54,190 nt of DNA, taken from the NCBI GenBank assembly GCA_030679145.1, contig JAUXTU010000056.1, positions 1-54,190 on the forward strand. The letters are read 5' to 3'. This DNA comes from Bacteroidota bacterium. GTDB lineage: Bacteria > Bacteroidota > Ignavibacteria > UBA10030 > UBA8401. A program made the translations under genes and the position numbers. Under the pieces are notes generated by a model. That model was not told where the DNA came from, did no database searches, and saw nothing but the letters and a program-made list of their open reading frames with translations. Positions within the stretch are counted from its first letter, which is position 1, and each line of letters opens with the position of its first letter. Positions 44,564 to 53,541 of the stretch are shown here, piece after piece.

Positions 44564-45082
44564 ATGAATACAAGAACTTCATTTATATTAGCGGTCGTTT
44601 TGATCGCTTTAGCAGCATTATCACGATTGATACCGCACCCTATGAATTTTGCACCGATCACAGCAATTGCATTGTTTGGCGGTGTGTATTTTAACGGAAA
44701 ATTTTCGCCCATACTTCCGTTGGCAGCACTTCTTATCAGTGATTTATTCCTCGGTTTTTACGAAGGAATTATATGGGTCTATGGAAGTTTTTTACTTATA
44801 GTTGCGGTCGGTTTACTTATCCGCAAATATAAATCCATTTCTGTCGTATTTGGCGCAACAATGATTGGTTCATTGCTTTTCTTTGTGATTACGAATTTTG
44901 GAGTATGGCAATCCGGCATGTTTTACACAAAAGATTTTACAGGATTGGTGGAATGTTACACAGCAGCGATTCCATTTTATCGCAACTCTGTGATGGGTGA
45001 TCTGTTTTATGTTACCGTGATGTTTAGTGTGTATGAATTGGTATTGAAATATTTGCCAAAAGTTCAATCAACCAATGCGTAA
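44564..45082 (+). CDS. Small membrane protein, DUF6580-like, under B12-riboswitch control
   Basis: The 172-residue protein has about five membrane helices. It begins MNTRTSFILAVVLIALAALSR and has HPMNFAPITAIALFGGVYF, ISDLFLGFYEG and NFGVWQSGMFY. This looks like the DUF6580 group, which resembles small S-component-like membrane proteins of ECF transporters in size and layout. A clean AAAGGAG precedes the ATG. Because its transcript starts with a cobalamin riboswitch and terminator, it is probably repressed by B12. I infer a role in uptake of cobalamin, a precursor or cobalt; the function is not established. No ECF ATPase or T component is nearby. Confidence 0.8.
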   Translation: MNTRTSFILAVVLIALAALSRLIPHPMNFAPITAIALFGGVYFNGKFSPILPLAALLISDLFLGFYEGIIWVYGSFLLIVAVGLLIRKYKSISVVFGATMIGSLLFFVITNFGVWQSGMFYTKDFTGLVECYTAAIPFYRNSVMGDLFYVTVMFSVYELVLKYLPKVQSTNA

Positions 45083-45092
45083 TATTTAGATT

Positions 45093-45316
45093 TTTGTTCT
45101 TTTCAATAGCAATGTTGGTGTCCCGATAACACTATCGGGATGAAAATGGGAATCTCGTGATTCACTAATCTGAACAATCGAGAGCTGACCCGCAACTGTG
45201 ATTTTGTATTTACTGAACCGTTCGTTCCTAGCGAAGGGTTCAGTGTAATATAAATAAGCCAGGAGACCTGCCAACGTTTGATTCAATACTCCTTCGAGGA
45301 CAGAGGATGGATTGAG
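45093..45316 (+). ncRNA. Cobalamin (vitamin B12) riboswitch 2
   Basis: This is a near-copy of riboswitch 1, shifted by 798 bases. It shares the opening TTTGTTCTTTTCAAT (45093-45107), the TCCCGATA hairpin, GAAAATGGGAATCTCGTGATTC, the GACCCGCAACTGTGA core, and the B12 box AGCCAGGAGACCTGCC (45257-45272). The variable stem before the B12 box is much longer than in copy 1 (arms around ACTGAACC and GGTTCAGT). The last hairpin has TCCT/AGGA arms round a 10-base loop similar to copy 1. A strong terminator follows, then the BtuB-like gene. I saw no clear separate promoter; the transcript may read through from the first gene. Confidence 0.95.
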
Positions 45317-45343
45317 AAATTATTCTTACGATTATTTTTTCTT

Positions 45344-45386
45344 AGCCCAGCTTTCTATTACTGAAGGTTGGGCTTTTTTATTTTTT
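45344..45386 (+). terminator. Riboswitch-controlled terminator 2
   Basis: A 12-bp stem (45344-45355 with 45363-45374; two G-T wobbles) with a seven-base loop is followed by a T-rich tract. It lies between riboswitch 2 and the btuB-like gene and is the likely expression platform. No obvious antiterminator partner was found upstream. Confidence 0.85.
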
Positions 45387-45414
45387 ATCATTAAAATAGT
45401 AGAAAGAAAGTAGC

Positions 45415-47595
45415 ATGAAAAATTTTGCCGTAATATTATTTAGTTCGCTTTTCGCTTATGCACAACAAGTAGATTTAGATGCACTGAAAATTACTGATAG
45501 TACAAAGTATATCATTAATGAAGTTGTTATTACAGCAACACGGTCAAAAAAATTGACTAACGATGTCGGACGAAGTGTGAATGTTATCAATAACGATCAG
45601 TTAAAAAATTCCTTAGCAAATAGTATTGGAGAAGTGATTGGACAGCAAACAGGAATGTATGTTGTTGGTGCGGGACAGAATCCTGGAATGACGCAGACAA
45701 TCTTTACAAGAGGGGCATCTAGTAATCATACTACTCTGATGGTTGATGGTGTCCGTGTTGCAGATCCGTCCACGGTCAATAACGCACCTGATTTATCTGA
45801 ATTATCGACTATTGGAATCGATCATCTGGAAATCGTGCGGGGTGCTCACAGTACGCTTTTTGGGTCATCAGCTATCGGCGGAGTTATAAATTTTATCTCT
45901 CAAAATAGTAATACTCCAGGGTTTCACCTTAATTCGGATATCGCAAGTGGAATTTTTGGCAAGAATACATCCTCATTTTCTGAAAACTTGGTTGTGCAAT
46001 ATTCGTTTACGAGCGGATTGTATCTCAACGCAGGAATTTCTAATCAAAAGGTAAAAGGATTGGATGCAACAATTGATACAGTAACGAATCAACAATTTTT
46101 TAAAAATCGCGATAAAGATGGATTTGAAAAGACCAATCTATTTGGAAAGATAGGATTTGAAAATGAGCAAATGAGTTTTCACTTTTCTTACAAATATAAT
46201 TTACAAAAAGCTGATATTGATCGAAGTGCTTTCAGCGATGATGATAATTATACGTTGGATTTCTATCGAAACCTATTCACGTACGGTGCTTCATATAATT
46301 TCAATGATGCTTTTAGCATGCATTATATTGGTGGTTATTCATTGATGGAACGAAATAGTATTAACGATTCATCTTTTGTGGACAATATTGGAAATTACGA
46401 CCACACCTTTGTTGGTTCACTGTACAATGGAGCAACGATCACTAACGAATTTCAAAATGACTTTAGGTTCAACGGAATTGACGGAATTATCGGCATCGGT
46501 TTATATAAAGAAACGATGAACAATAAGACACACTTCTATTCTTGGAGTCCATTTGGTGTATATCAAGCTGATACAGACCTTGATTCATTAAATCTCCAAT
46601 CAACCACAAAGAGTATTTTTGTTCATACGAATATAAACGGTTTGATAGTGGATGAATCTCTTCAAGACTTATCAATATCCCTCGGAAGTCGGTTAAATAA
46701 TCACGACGGGTTTGGTTCAAACGTTACTTATGAAATCAATCCTTCATTCAAAATCTTTGACAATAGCCTTTTGTTTGTCTCATATGCAACAGGATTTAAT
46801 GCACCTTCACTGTATCAGCTATATGCGCGGGATTCATATTATGCTTCGACCATTACCCGCGGTAATAAAAACTTAAAACCGGAAGAATCCAGATCATATG
46901 AAATAGGTCTAAAACAATCTCTGGGGACGAACGTGAATGTTTCGTTGATATATTTCAATACGATTGTAGAAAATTTTATTGAATATGTCTATCTGTGGGA
47001 CAAGAATATTGGCATCGATACATTGGGTAACAATTTTCTTCGGGATGATTATCGAGGAGACACCTATTTAAATTTAGGGAAGCAAGACAACACCGGATTT
47101 GAATTGACTGTTTCTGCACAAATAACGGATCAATTGTATTTCTCTGCGAATGCAAATTTTATTACCGGAAAATTAACCTACCAATCTTCGGATATCAATA
47201 CAGCTCAGACCGAGGGCAACCATGTTCAAATATATAGTAACGGTGCTTTCTTAAACAAAAATGTCGAAACCAAAGGTTTGGTGCGTAGACCAAATACTGC
47301 AAATCTTCATTTGAAATATTTACCAATAGAAGAACTTGCATTAAGTATTGACGTGAAGATTGTAGGTGCACGCGATGATGTTTATTATGAATCGACTCTT
47401 GGACCGTACGGCGCTTTGGGCAATGTGAGAGTGGATAGTTACACGGTAATCGATTTTTCACAAAAATTTAAAATTTCTGAAAATTTTTCTGTCAACGGAA
47501 GGATAGAAAATCTTTTTGACACTAAATATTACGAGATAAAAGGATTTACTACCAGGGGACGTGGTTTATTTTTAAAATTAAGTTATCAACTGTAG
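45415..47595 (+). CDS. btuB: TonB-dependent outer-membrane receptor, BtuB-like
   Basis: A signal peptide (MKNFAVILFSSLFAYA) is followed by a TonB-box-like EVVITATR (residues 36-43). The plug domain includes SIGEVIGQQTGMYVV, IFTRGASSNHTTLMVDGVRV and VRGAHSTLFGSSAIGGVINFI. A 22-strand-type barrel then runs to the end (residue 726), with the receptor motif NLKPEESRSYEIGLK and GRIENLFDTKYYEI near the C-terminus. The upstream cobalamin riboswitch makes vitamin B12 or a corrinoid the likely substrate. The periplasmic binding protein and BtuCD permease are not in the window. The gene ends with a clear terminator. Confidence 0.92.
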   Translation: MKNFAVILFSSLFAYAQQVDLDALKITDSTKYIINEVVITATRSKKLTNDVGRSVNVINNDQLKNSLANSIGEVIGQQTGMYVVGAGQNPGMTQTIFTRGASSNHTTLMVDGVRVADPSTVNNAPDLSELSTIGIDHLEIVRGAHSTLFGSSAIGGVINFISQNSNTPGFHLNSDIASGIFGKNTSSFSENLVVQYSFTSGLYLNAGISNQKVKGLDATIDTVTNQQFFKNRDKDGFEKTNLFGKIGFENEQMSFHFSYKYNLQKADIDRSAFSDDDNYTLDFYRNLFTYGASYNFNDAFSMHYIGGYSLMERNSINDSSFVDNIGNYDHTFVGSLYNGATITNEFQNDFRFNGIDGIIGIGLYKETMNNKTHFYSWSPFGVYQADTDLDSLNLQSTTKSIFVHTNINGLIVDESLQDLSISLGSRLNNHDGFGSNVTYEINPSFKIFDNSLLFVSYATGFNAPSLYQLYARDSYYASTITRGNKNLKPEESRSYEIGLKQSLGTNVNVSLIYFNTIVENFIEYVYLWDKNIGIDTLGNNFLRDDYRGDTYLNLGKQDNTGFELTVSAQITDQLYFSANANFITGKLTYQSSDINTAQTEGNHVQIYSNGAFLNKNVETKGLVRRPNTANLHLKYLPIEELALSIDVKIVGARDDVYYESTLGPYGALGNVRVDSYTVIDFSQKFKISENFSVNGRIENLFDTKYYEIKGFTTRGRGLFLKLSYQL

Positions 47596-47617
47596 CCTTT
47601 CAGAGGTAAGAAACCAC

Positions 47618-47646
47618 AAGGCGATGATATTCATCGCCTTTTTTGT
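47618..47646 (+). terminator. Intrinsic terminator after btuB
   Basis: Stem AAGGCGATGA (47618-47627) pairs perfectly with TCATCGCCTT (47631-47640) round a three-base loop and is followed by a run of T. It closes the B12 island. Confidence 0.9.
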
Positions 47647-47694
47647 TTTTTCTGGCTATATTCATTAAGAATTACATAAATTTTAAGGGAAAAT

Positions 47695-49398
47695 ATGCCG
47701 TTAATTTCAATATCTTCAGGTTTACTTCAAGAAAATCTCAATAATCAATTCACATCATTTGCTACTCATTCTATTATCAAACGATTTTGGGAAAAAGATC
47801 ATACTATTTGGCGCAGCGAAGAGGTGCACAAAAAATCAATTCTTAATCGTCTGGGATGGTTGAATAGTCTGGATCTGATGTTAGCCAACGTTGATTCACT
47901 TATTGCATTTGGAAATGAAATTAAAGAAGCCGGTTTCAAAAATGTGGTTGTGTTAGGCATGGGTGGAAGCAGTTTATGTCCCGATGTGTGCCGTGCAACC
48001 TTTGGTTCTGCAGTTGGTTTTCCGCAATTACTTGTTCTCGACAGTACGAATCCTACCTCAGTCCAACGTATTGAACAGCAGATCGATCTTACAAAAACAT
48101 TGTTCATCGTTGCTTCTAAATCCGGCGGAACGACAGAAACAAATATGTTCTATCAATATTTTTATGATCGTGTTGGTTCAATCAAAAAGAATCCCGGCGA
48201 AAGCTTCATCGCAGTTACTGATGCGAATACCAAAATGGAAAGCATTGCAAAAGAAAAACAATTCCGACAGATTTTTATTAACCCGGAAGATATTGGCGGC
48301 AGGTATTCTGCACTTTCATATTTTGGACTTGTTCCGATGGCATTGATTGGTATGGATATCAAAAAAATACTCCATTCCGCAGATGAAATGAGAAAGCAGA
48401 GTCAATTTGAAACAGTGCAAAACCCTGCTGCGCAGGTCGGTTTATTAATGGGTGAAGCACATAATGAAGATGTCGATAAAATGACATTCATTCTTTCCAA
48501 AGAGATCGCATCATTCGGTTATTGGGCTGAACAGCTGATTGCCGAAAGCACAGGAAAAGAAGGGAAAGGAATTTTACCAGTAGAAGGTGAAGTCATTCCA
48601 CAAAGTTTTGATGCGAACAAATTTGGAGAAGATCGATTCTTCGTTTTTTTATTACTTGAAAAAGATTCACAAAAATATTCTTTGATGCAAAAGGAGTTAG
48701 CCGAAAAAAACATTCCTTTTGTCAATATTATTTTGAAAGATATCTATGAACTTGGTTCACAATTCTTTTTATGGGAATTTGCAACAGCAATTTCGGCAAT
48801 TATCTTGAAAATCAATCCTTTTGATGAACCGAATGTAAAGGAAAGCAAAGATAATACTGTGCGAGTGATTGAAGAATTCAAAGCAAAAGGGAAACTTCCA
48901 TCGAACAATTCTGCAATCGTACAAATGCCGTATTCAGTCTTTGCAGAACCTTCGTACGTATCAAAACTTTCAGTTTCATCGGTATCTGCAATGTTGAAGA
49001 AACATTTCTCGGGAAACCGAAACGAAGATTACATTGCTCTTCTTGCTTATATAGATCAAAACCATACGAACGAAAAGATATTATATTCGCTCAGAGAAGA
49101 ATTAACGAAAATGTTTGGTTTACCAGTAACAGTCGGTTTTGGTCCTCGATATTTACATTCAACAGGGCAATTGCATAAAGGTGGAAAGCCGAACGGAATA
49201 TTCTTGATTATTGCCGGTGACGAACCGCTTGATTCTAAGATTCCGGATGAAATATTTTCGTTCGAAGTGTTGAAAAATGCTCAATCATTGGGAGATTACC
49301 AATCGTTTGCAAATAGAAATTTAAGATTATTGTATTTGCACATTTCCGGTGATTTAGAAAAGGGATTGAAACAAATCTCAGACGAAATTATTAAATGA
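47695..49398 (+). CDS. pgi: Glucose-6-phosphate isomerase
   Basis: The protein of 567 residues has two SIS domains. Landmarks are VVVLGMGGSSLCPDV, the phosphate loop SKSGGTTETN, GGRYSALSYFGLVPMAL, the EQLIAESTGKEGKGILPV region and YLHSTGQLHKGG with the catalytic His/Lys neighbourhood. It resembles the isomerase half of transaldolase-isomerase fusions rather than the E. coli enzyme, but here the transaldolase half is absent. It interconverts glucose 6-phosphate and fructose 6-phosphate, feeding glycolysis and sugar-nucleotide synthesis. AAGGGA lies before the ATG. Confidence 0.93.
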   Translation: MPLISISSGLLQENLNNQFTSFATHSIIKRFWEKDHTIWRSEEVHKKSILNRLGWLNSLDLMLANVDSLIAFGNEIKEAGFKNVVVLGMGGSSLCPDVCRATFGSAVGFPQLLVLDSTNPTSVQRIEQQIDLTKTLFIVASKSGGTTETNMFYQYFYDRVGSIKKNPGESFIAVTDANTKMESIAKEKQFRQIFINPEDIGGRYSALSYFGLVPMALIGMDIKKILHSADEMRKQSQFETVQNPAAQVGLLMGEAHNEDVDKMTFILSKEIASFGYWAEQLIAESTGKEGKGILPVEGEVIPQSFDANKFGEDRFFVFLLLEKDSQKYSLMQKELAEKNIPFVNIILKDIYELGSQFFLWEFATAISAIILKINPFDEPNVKESKDNTVRVIEEFKAKGKLPSNNSAIVQMPYSVFAEPSYVSKLSVSSVSAMLKKHFSGNRNEDYIALLAYIDQNHTNEKILYSLREELTKMFGLPVTVGFGPRYLHSTGQLHKGGKPNGIFLIIAGDEPLDSKIPDEIFSFEVLKNAQSLGDYQSFANRNLRLLYLHISGDLEKGLKQISDEIIK

Positions 49399-49449
49399 TC
49401 TTTATCCAACTTGTATTAGAAACTCCACTAACAGAAATCAAAATTATTT

Positions 49450-50142
49450 ATGAATGATCTCATAGCAAAACTTTCCAACGGTCTTATTGTATCCTGTCGT
49501 TCAGAAAGTGATGACCCATTCAACAAGCCGGAACTTATTGCAAAATTTGCTCTTTCAGCTCAAATGGGAGGGGCTTCAGCAATTCGGGCTCAAGGAATTG
49601 AAAACATCAAAGCAATTCGTGAAGAAGTAGATCTTCCGATTATTGGTATTATTGAAGGACGATTTGAAAATGATTGGATCTGCATTACACCTGATTTCAA
49701 AGATATAGACAAAATTATTAATGCTGGAGCGGATATTGTCGCGATTGATGTTACACCGCGAAAGCGTCCAAATGGCATGGACGGTATCGAATTTTTTGAT
49801 GAAGTTCGGAATAGATATGAAATTTCCCTTATGGCAGACATCTCAACGTTTGAAGAAGGAATTCGCGCAGCCGAAATGGGGGCAGATATTCTTGCGACCA
49901 CGCTTTCAGGTTTTACTCATTACACAGAAAAATTTGCAACCGACGAACCTGATTTTGATCTTGTAGAGCAATTATTCAGAGGAGCAAAAATTCCGGTGGT
50001 AGCATCGGGAAGGTTCTGGAACCCGCAGCAAGCGAAAGAAGCGTTAGAGCGAGGAGCGTTTTCGGTTGTTGTTGGTTCTGCAATTACCCGACCAAGAGAT
50101 ATTGCTAAAAAATTTGTTGAAATGATGAATAGGAAAAAATAA
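49450..50142 (+). CDS. nanE: N-acetylmannosamine-6-phosphate 2-epimerase
   Basis: This 230-residue TIM barrel has NGLIVSCRSESDDPF, AQMGGASAIRAQGIENI, LPIIGIIEGRF, ADIVAIDVTPRKRPNG and PVVASGRFWNPQQA, all typical of NanE (in place of the more usual GLIVSCQ...). It converts N-acetylmannosamine 6-phosphate to N-acetylglucosamine 6-phosphate. The sialic-acid lyase and kinase (nanA, nanK) usually found with it are not here. It sits between pgi and a Wzi-like gene, so it may work in amino-sugar supply for surface polysaccharides, or in recycling. Confidence 0.9.
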   Translation: MNDLIAKLSNGLIVSCRSESDDPFNKPELIAKFALSAQMGGASAIRAQGIENIKAIREEVDLPIIGIIEGRFENDWICITPDFKDIDKIINAGADIVAIDVTPRKRPNGMDGIEFFDEVRNRYEISLMADISTFEEGIRAAEMGADILATTLSGFTHYTEKFATDEPDFDLVEQLFRGAKIPVVASGRFWNPQQAKEALERGAFSVVVGSAITRPRDIAKKFVEMMNRKK

Positions 50143-50166
50143 TCAAATAAATAAGGTTAGAACTTA

Positions 50167-51804
50167 ATGTATAAAATCTTACTACTGTTGTTTCCAATAA
50201 TATTATCCTCACAATCTGTTTATCTCTCTGCAACTCATCCGATTTATAAATATTTGGATAAAATGGAAGCCAAGCAAGTGATTGTTGGTTATCGCGATGC
50301 GGTAAAGCCTCTTTCTCGCGAAACTATCGCAAAATTTATTGTTCAGATAGATACAACTTCTATGGAGTTAACGCAGGTTGAACAGGAAGAACAATTTTAT
50401 TACAAAGAAGAATTTTTTCAGGAATTAGAAAATATCGGATATGAGAATATCATTGAAGAGCGATGGCATCTATATCAATACAAGAGTAACCCCGGTAATT
50501 TTAATATTGATCTAATCGGCGGTTATTCGTATCACGAACGGGCGGATGGCAAAACTACAAAAGTGACATCAAATGGACTGAATGCTTATGGGTATTTAGG
50601 GAAACACGTTGGCGCATATTTTATGTTTCGAGATAATTCAGAATCAGGATCGTATATAAATTCATCGCGGCCGCTTTCCCCTGAACCTGCTCAAGTGATT
50701 GCTCGAAATTTAGGAAGTTTTATTAATTATGATCCGATCGATGCTCAAGTTAATGTAGACTTTGATTTTGTGACACTGTCTGTCGAAAAGATGCATAATG
50801 TTTGGGGATCAGGCGAACAAGGGAACATCATTCTTTCTAATAAAGCTCCGTCATTCCCGCAAATTAAACTTCGAGCTCGGCTTGGTGAAAATGTTGATTT
50901 TACATATATCCATGGTTGGTTATACTCAGACATCATTGATTCTCTCCATTCATATCAGGTTTCTAATGTTCCCGGATCCCTTGGTTTTCGTCGTGTGAAC
51001 CGTCAAAAATATATTGCGGCTCATATGATTGAGTTCACTCCGTGGGATGGTATTGATCTATCAATCGGAGAATCAGAAGTATACGGGAGCCGAAGTCCTG
51101 AATTATTATATCTCATACCCTTCATGTTCTTTAAAGCTGGGGAACATTGGATGTACGATACTGATAATTCACAAATGTTCATTTCGGCTGATTTGAATTT
51201 CATAAAGAATCAAAATTATTATTTTTCGCTATTTTTGGATGAGTTTTCAACTGAAGATTTTGCGAGAACAGATCGTCAGCGTAATCAATTGGGATTTACC
51301 ATTGGAACAAAATTATATGACCACTTCATTTCGGATTCACGAATACTGATAGAATATACGCGTATGAACCCCTGGGTTTATAATCATAAATTTTCTGATG
51401 CAACATTCCAAAGTCATAAGATCAATTTGGGACATTGGATTGGTCAAAACGCAGATTTGTTTTCAATTGGTTTTAATTATAAACCTATTCGCAGTTTAGA
51501 GGTTGGTCTTGTTTTTGAATCGCTTCGAAAAGGGGGGAAGGATTCAACAATATTCCAATACAAACTTCCAACCCCAACATTTTTGTATTCTCCTCTCACT
51601 AAACAGCAAACATTTGGAATTGTTGGATCATACGAACCCTTGCGAGATTTTATAATTGATTTCAGAATATTGCAAAGCCGTTTTACTACACAAGTGACAA
51701 ATACCAGTTATTCGTATAGTAATAATCCAAATGATTATTATATCGGTCCTGAGTTTGCGAAAAAATGGGATATTTTCATCGGAATGCGCTATAATTTTGA
51801 TTAA
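50167..51804 (+). CDS. Capsule assembly Wzi-like outer-membrane protein
   Basis: The protein of 545 residues begins with a signal peptide (MYKILLLLFPIILSSQS). The N-terminal periplasmic segment has HPIYKYLDKMEAKQVIVGYRDAVKPLSR, here read as YLDKME and GYRDAVKPLSR. A long region of alternating aromatic and polar residues, likely beta-barrel strands, follows to a C-terminal IFIGMRYNFD. The pattern matches the Wzi-like family found widely in Bacteroidota. Wzi in E. coli attaches capsule to the surface, but roles in this phylum are not well established. It could serve the exopolysaccharide locus 12 kb upstream. Confidence 0.75.
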   Translation: MYKILLLLFPIILSSQSVYLSATHPIYKYLDKMEAKQVIVGYRDAVKPLSRETIAKFIVQIDTTSMELTQVEQEEQFYYKEEFFQELENIGYENIIEERWHLYQYKSNPGNFNIDLIGGYSYHERADGKTTKVTSNGLNAYGYLGKHVGAYFMFRDNSESGSYINSSRPLSPEPAQVIARNLGSFINYDPIDAQVNVDFDFVTLSVEKMHNVWGSGEQGNIILSNKAPSFPQIKLRARLGENVDFTYIHGWLYSDIIDSLHSYQVSNVPGSLGFRRVNRQKYIAAHMIEFTPWDGIDLSIGESEVYGSRSPELLYLIPFMFFKAGEHWMYDTDNSQMFISADLNFIKNQNYYFSLFLDEFSTEDFARTDRQRNQLGFTIGTKLYDHFISDSRILIEYTRMNPWVYNHKFSDATFQSHKINLGHWIGQNADLFSIGFNYKPIRSLEVGLVFESLRKGGKDSTIFQYKLPTPTFLYSPLTKQQTFGIVGSYEPLRDFIIDFRILQSRFTTQVTNTSYSYSNNPNDYYIGPEFAKKWDIFIGMRYNFD

Positions 51805-51848
51805 GGTTAAACTTTTTGGCAGATCTATTGTCAAAAATTCATTACTGA

Positions 51849-52400
51849 ATGAATAATCCTGACGAGCTTAAGCTAATCCAAGATTTTAATAATGGTAACG
51901 AACAAGCATATAATCAATTAGTGCTTCGTTACAAAGAAAAAGTCTATTGGATTGTTCGTCGAATGATTCCGGATCATGATGATGCAGACGATATCACTCA
52001 AAATGTTTTTATAAAAGCATATCAGTCATTACGATCATTCAAAGGAGATTCTAGTTTTTACACATGGATTTATCGGATTGCAATCAATCTTTCATTGAAT
52101 GAAATCCGGCGTAAAAAATTTCGAAAAACATTTTCGATTGATGAAGAAATTCATCAGATAAGTACACAGGACGACCAGCCGATAGAAGTGATGTTGAAAG
52201 AGGAGCGGACTCGACTGATTAAAAGTGCGATTGAACAGCTGCCTGAAAAACAGAAAAAAGTATTTTTATTACGCTATTATGAAGAATTACCGTATGAAGA
52301 GATCGCAAAAATTCTTCATACAAGTGTCGGTGGATTAAAAGCAAATTATTTTCACGCTGTGAAGAAGATTGGAGTATATCTCAAGAATGAACGAGAATGA
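51849..52400 (+). CDS. ECF-family RNA polymerase sigma factor
   Basis: The sigma factor has 183 residues. Region 2 (about 20-90) shows YNQLVLRYKEKVYWIVRRM, DADDITQNVFIKAYQSL and FYTWIYRIAINLSLNEIRR. Region 4 (about 127-178) shows LPEKQKKVFLLRYYEELPYEEIAKIL and a helix-turn-helix ending GGLKANYFHAVKKI. It lacks regions 1 and 3, as ECF factors do. The anti-sigma-like gene overlaps its end by 14 bases, and a CpxP/Spy-like gene follows. An envelope-stress response is the likely role. Confidence 0.92.
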   Translation: MNNPDELKLIQDFNNGNEQAYNQLVLRYKEKVYWIVRRMIPDHDDADDITQNVFIKAYQSLRSFKGDSSFYTWIYRIAINLSLNEIRRKKFRKTFSIDEEIHQISTQDDQPIEVMLKEERTRLIKSAIEQLPEKQKKVFLLRYYEELPYEEIAKILHTSVGGLKANYFHAVKKIGVYLKNERE

Positions 52401-53019
52401 ATTACATGAGCGTTTGATTGACTATGTTGAAGGGAATATTTTGCCGGAACAAAAGGCTGAAATAGAATCTTATCTTACAAAGTCACCTCAGATGCAAAAC
52501 GAATTGGATATCATTCAATCAGCGTTGAATGAACTGCGGAGTATTTCGGATGAGAATGTGCCGACCCACTATTTCTCAAATTTCCTTCCTCGTCTTCGTA
52601 AACGATTGGAATCAGGAAAGATTCATCTGCCAATGTTTCTACCGGAATGGGTTCGCGTGTTTGCTGCACCAGTGATAGTTTCTGTGCTTGTTTTTTCTAT
52701 GATAATAATGTACCAATCCTTTAAACCTGTAGAATTGCAATCGCCGATATATTCGATGGTAAACGATATGGAACGGGCTGAGATTAATTCTATTGTTGAT
52801 GAAACAGTAGATTATGGAACAATCCTGGGAATAATTCGCAGCGTTGAAAATTTTTCAGGTGATATTTCGAATGTCAGTTCTATTGAGTCAACACTCACAG
52901 AAGATTTATTGGTATTGGATGTATCTGCCTATCAGACTGAAAATGAATTACTCTCTGATATGGGAGATCAAGATGTTGAACAAGTTCTTGAGTTACTAGA
53001 TAAACCAAGCATACAATAG
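52387..53019 (+). CDS. Membrane anti-sigma factor-like protein
   Basis: The ATG at 52387 lies within the sigma gene and gives 210 residues. The N-terminal segment MNENELHERLIDYVEGNILP with AEIESYLTKSPQMQNELDII resembles the cytoplasmic helical domain of anti-sigma factors. One membrane helix (about 97-118, VFAAPVIVSVLVFSMIIMY) and a periplasmic region follow. The HxxxCxxC motif of zinc-binding anti-sigma factors is absent; the domain has no cysteine. It probably holds the ECF sigma factor and releases it on an envelope signal. Function is inferred from overlap and layout. Confidence 0.8.
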   Translation: MNENELHERLIDYVEGNILPEQKAEIESYLTKSPQMQNELDIIQSALNELRSISDENVPTHYFSNFLPRLRKRLESGKIHLPMFLPEWVRVFAAPVIVSVLVFSMIIMYQSFKPVELQSPIYSMVNDMERAEINSIVDETVDYGTILGIIRSVENFSGDISNVSSIESTLTEDLLVLDVSAYQTENELLSDMGDQDVEQVLELLDKPSIQ

Positions 53020-53022
53020 AAC

Positions 53023-53517
53023 ATGGGAGCAATTATGAGATGTTTATTTAAAATTATTTCATTGATAGTATTTGTTACGATCATCGGTGTGGCACAATCT
53101 CCTGAAGGATTTATGGAAGGGAAACGTCGTCCATCGGAACGGTTGGAAAGCTATAAAAAAGTTAGAATGATCGAGACCTTAAAACTTGATGAAGAGACCG
53201 GGCTTAAACTTGTCAATCGCTATAATGAACATCGGAAGATTGTTAAGCAGCTTGACGAAGATCGAAAAGGAGTGATGGATAAGCTTGAATCGCAGGTTCA
53301 ATCTTCAATTGCAGATGCTGAATTGCAAAAAACGTTTAATGAATTGTTTGATATAGAACGAAAAATAATGGACAGTCGTAAAAAATATTTGGAAAATTTA
53401 AAAGAAATATTCTCAACCAAACAGATTGCAGAATATATCATTTTTGAACGAAATTTTATGAAAGACCTTCGCAATGTGGTTAATGATGTTCAAAAACAAC
53501 GAATGAGAAGAGATTGA
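53023..53517 (+). CDS. Periplasmic CpxP/Spy-like helical protein
   Basis: A signal peptide (about residues 5-25, LFKIISLIVFVTIIGVAQ) leads a 164-residue protein. It can start at 53023 or the in-frame ATG at 53035. The mature part is highly charged and almost entirely helical: YKKVRMIETLKLDEETGLK, VNRYNEHRKIVKQLDEDR, ELFDIERKIMDSRKKYL and FSTKQIAEYIIFERNF. The LTxxQ-like pattern and helix layout recall CpxP/Spy periplasmic chaperones and similar sensors. It lies four bases after the anti-sigma gene and ends the sigma operon with a terminator. Confidence 0.72.
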   Translation: MGAIMRCLFKIISLIVFVTIIGVAQSPEGFMEGKRRPSERLESYKKVRMIETLKLDEETGLKLVNRYNEHRKIVKQLDEDRKGVMDKLESQVQSSIADAELQKTFNELFDIERKIMDSRKKYLENLKEIFSTKQIAEYIIFERNFMKDLRNVVNDVQKQRMRRD

Positions 53518-53541
53518 TTGCAGTGCGATTCTATTTTTTAT

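Noticed and set aside
45040-45092. Independent promoter for riboswitch 2
   Set aside because: TTGCCA (45053) and TAATAT (45080) have a 21-base spacer, which is too long; read-through from the first gene is as likely.
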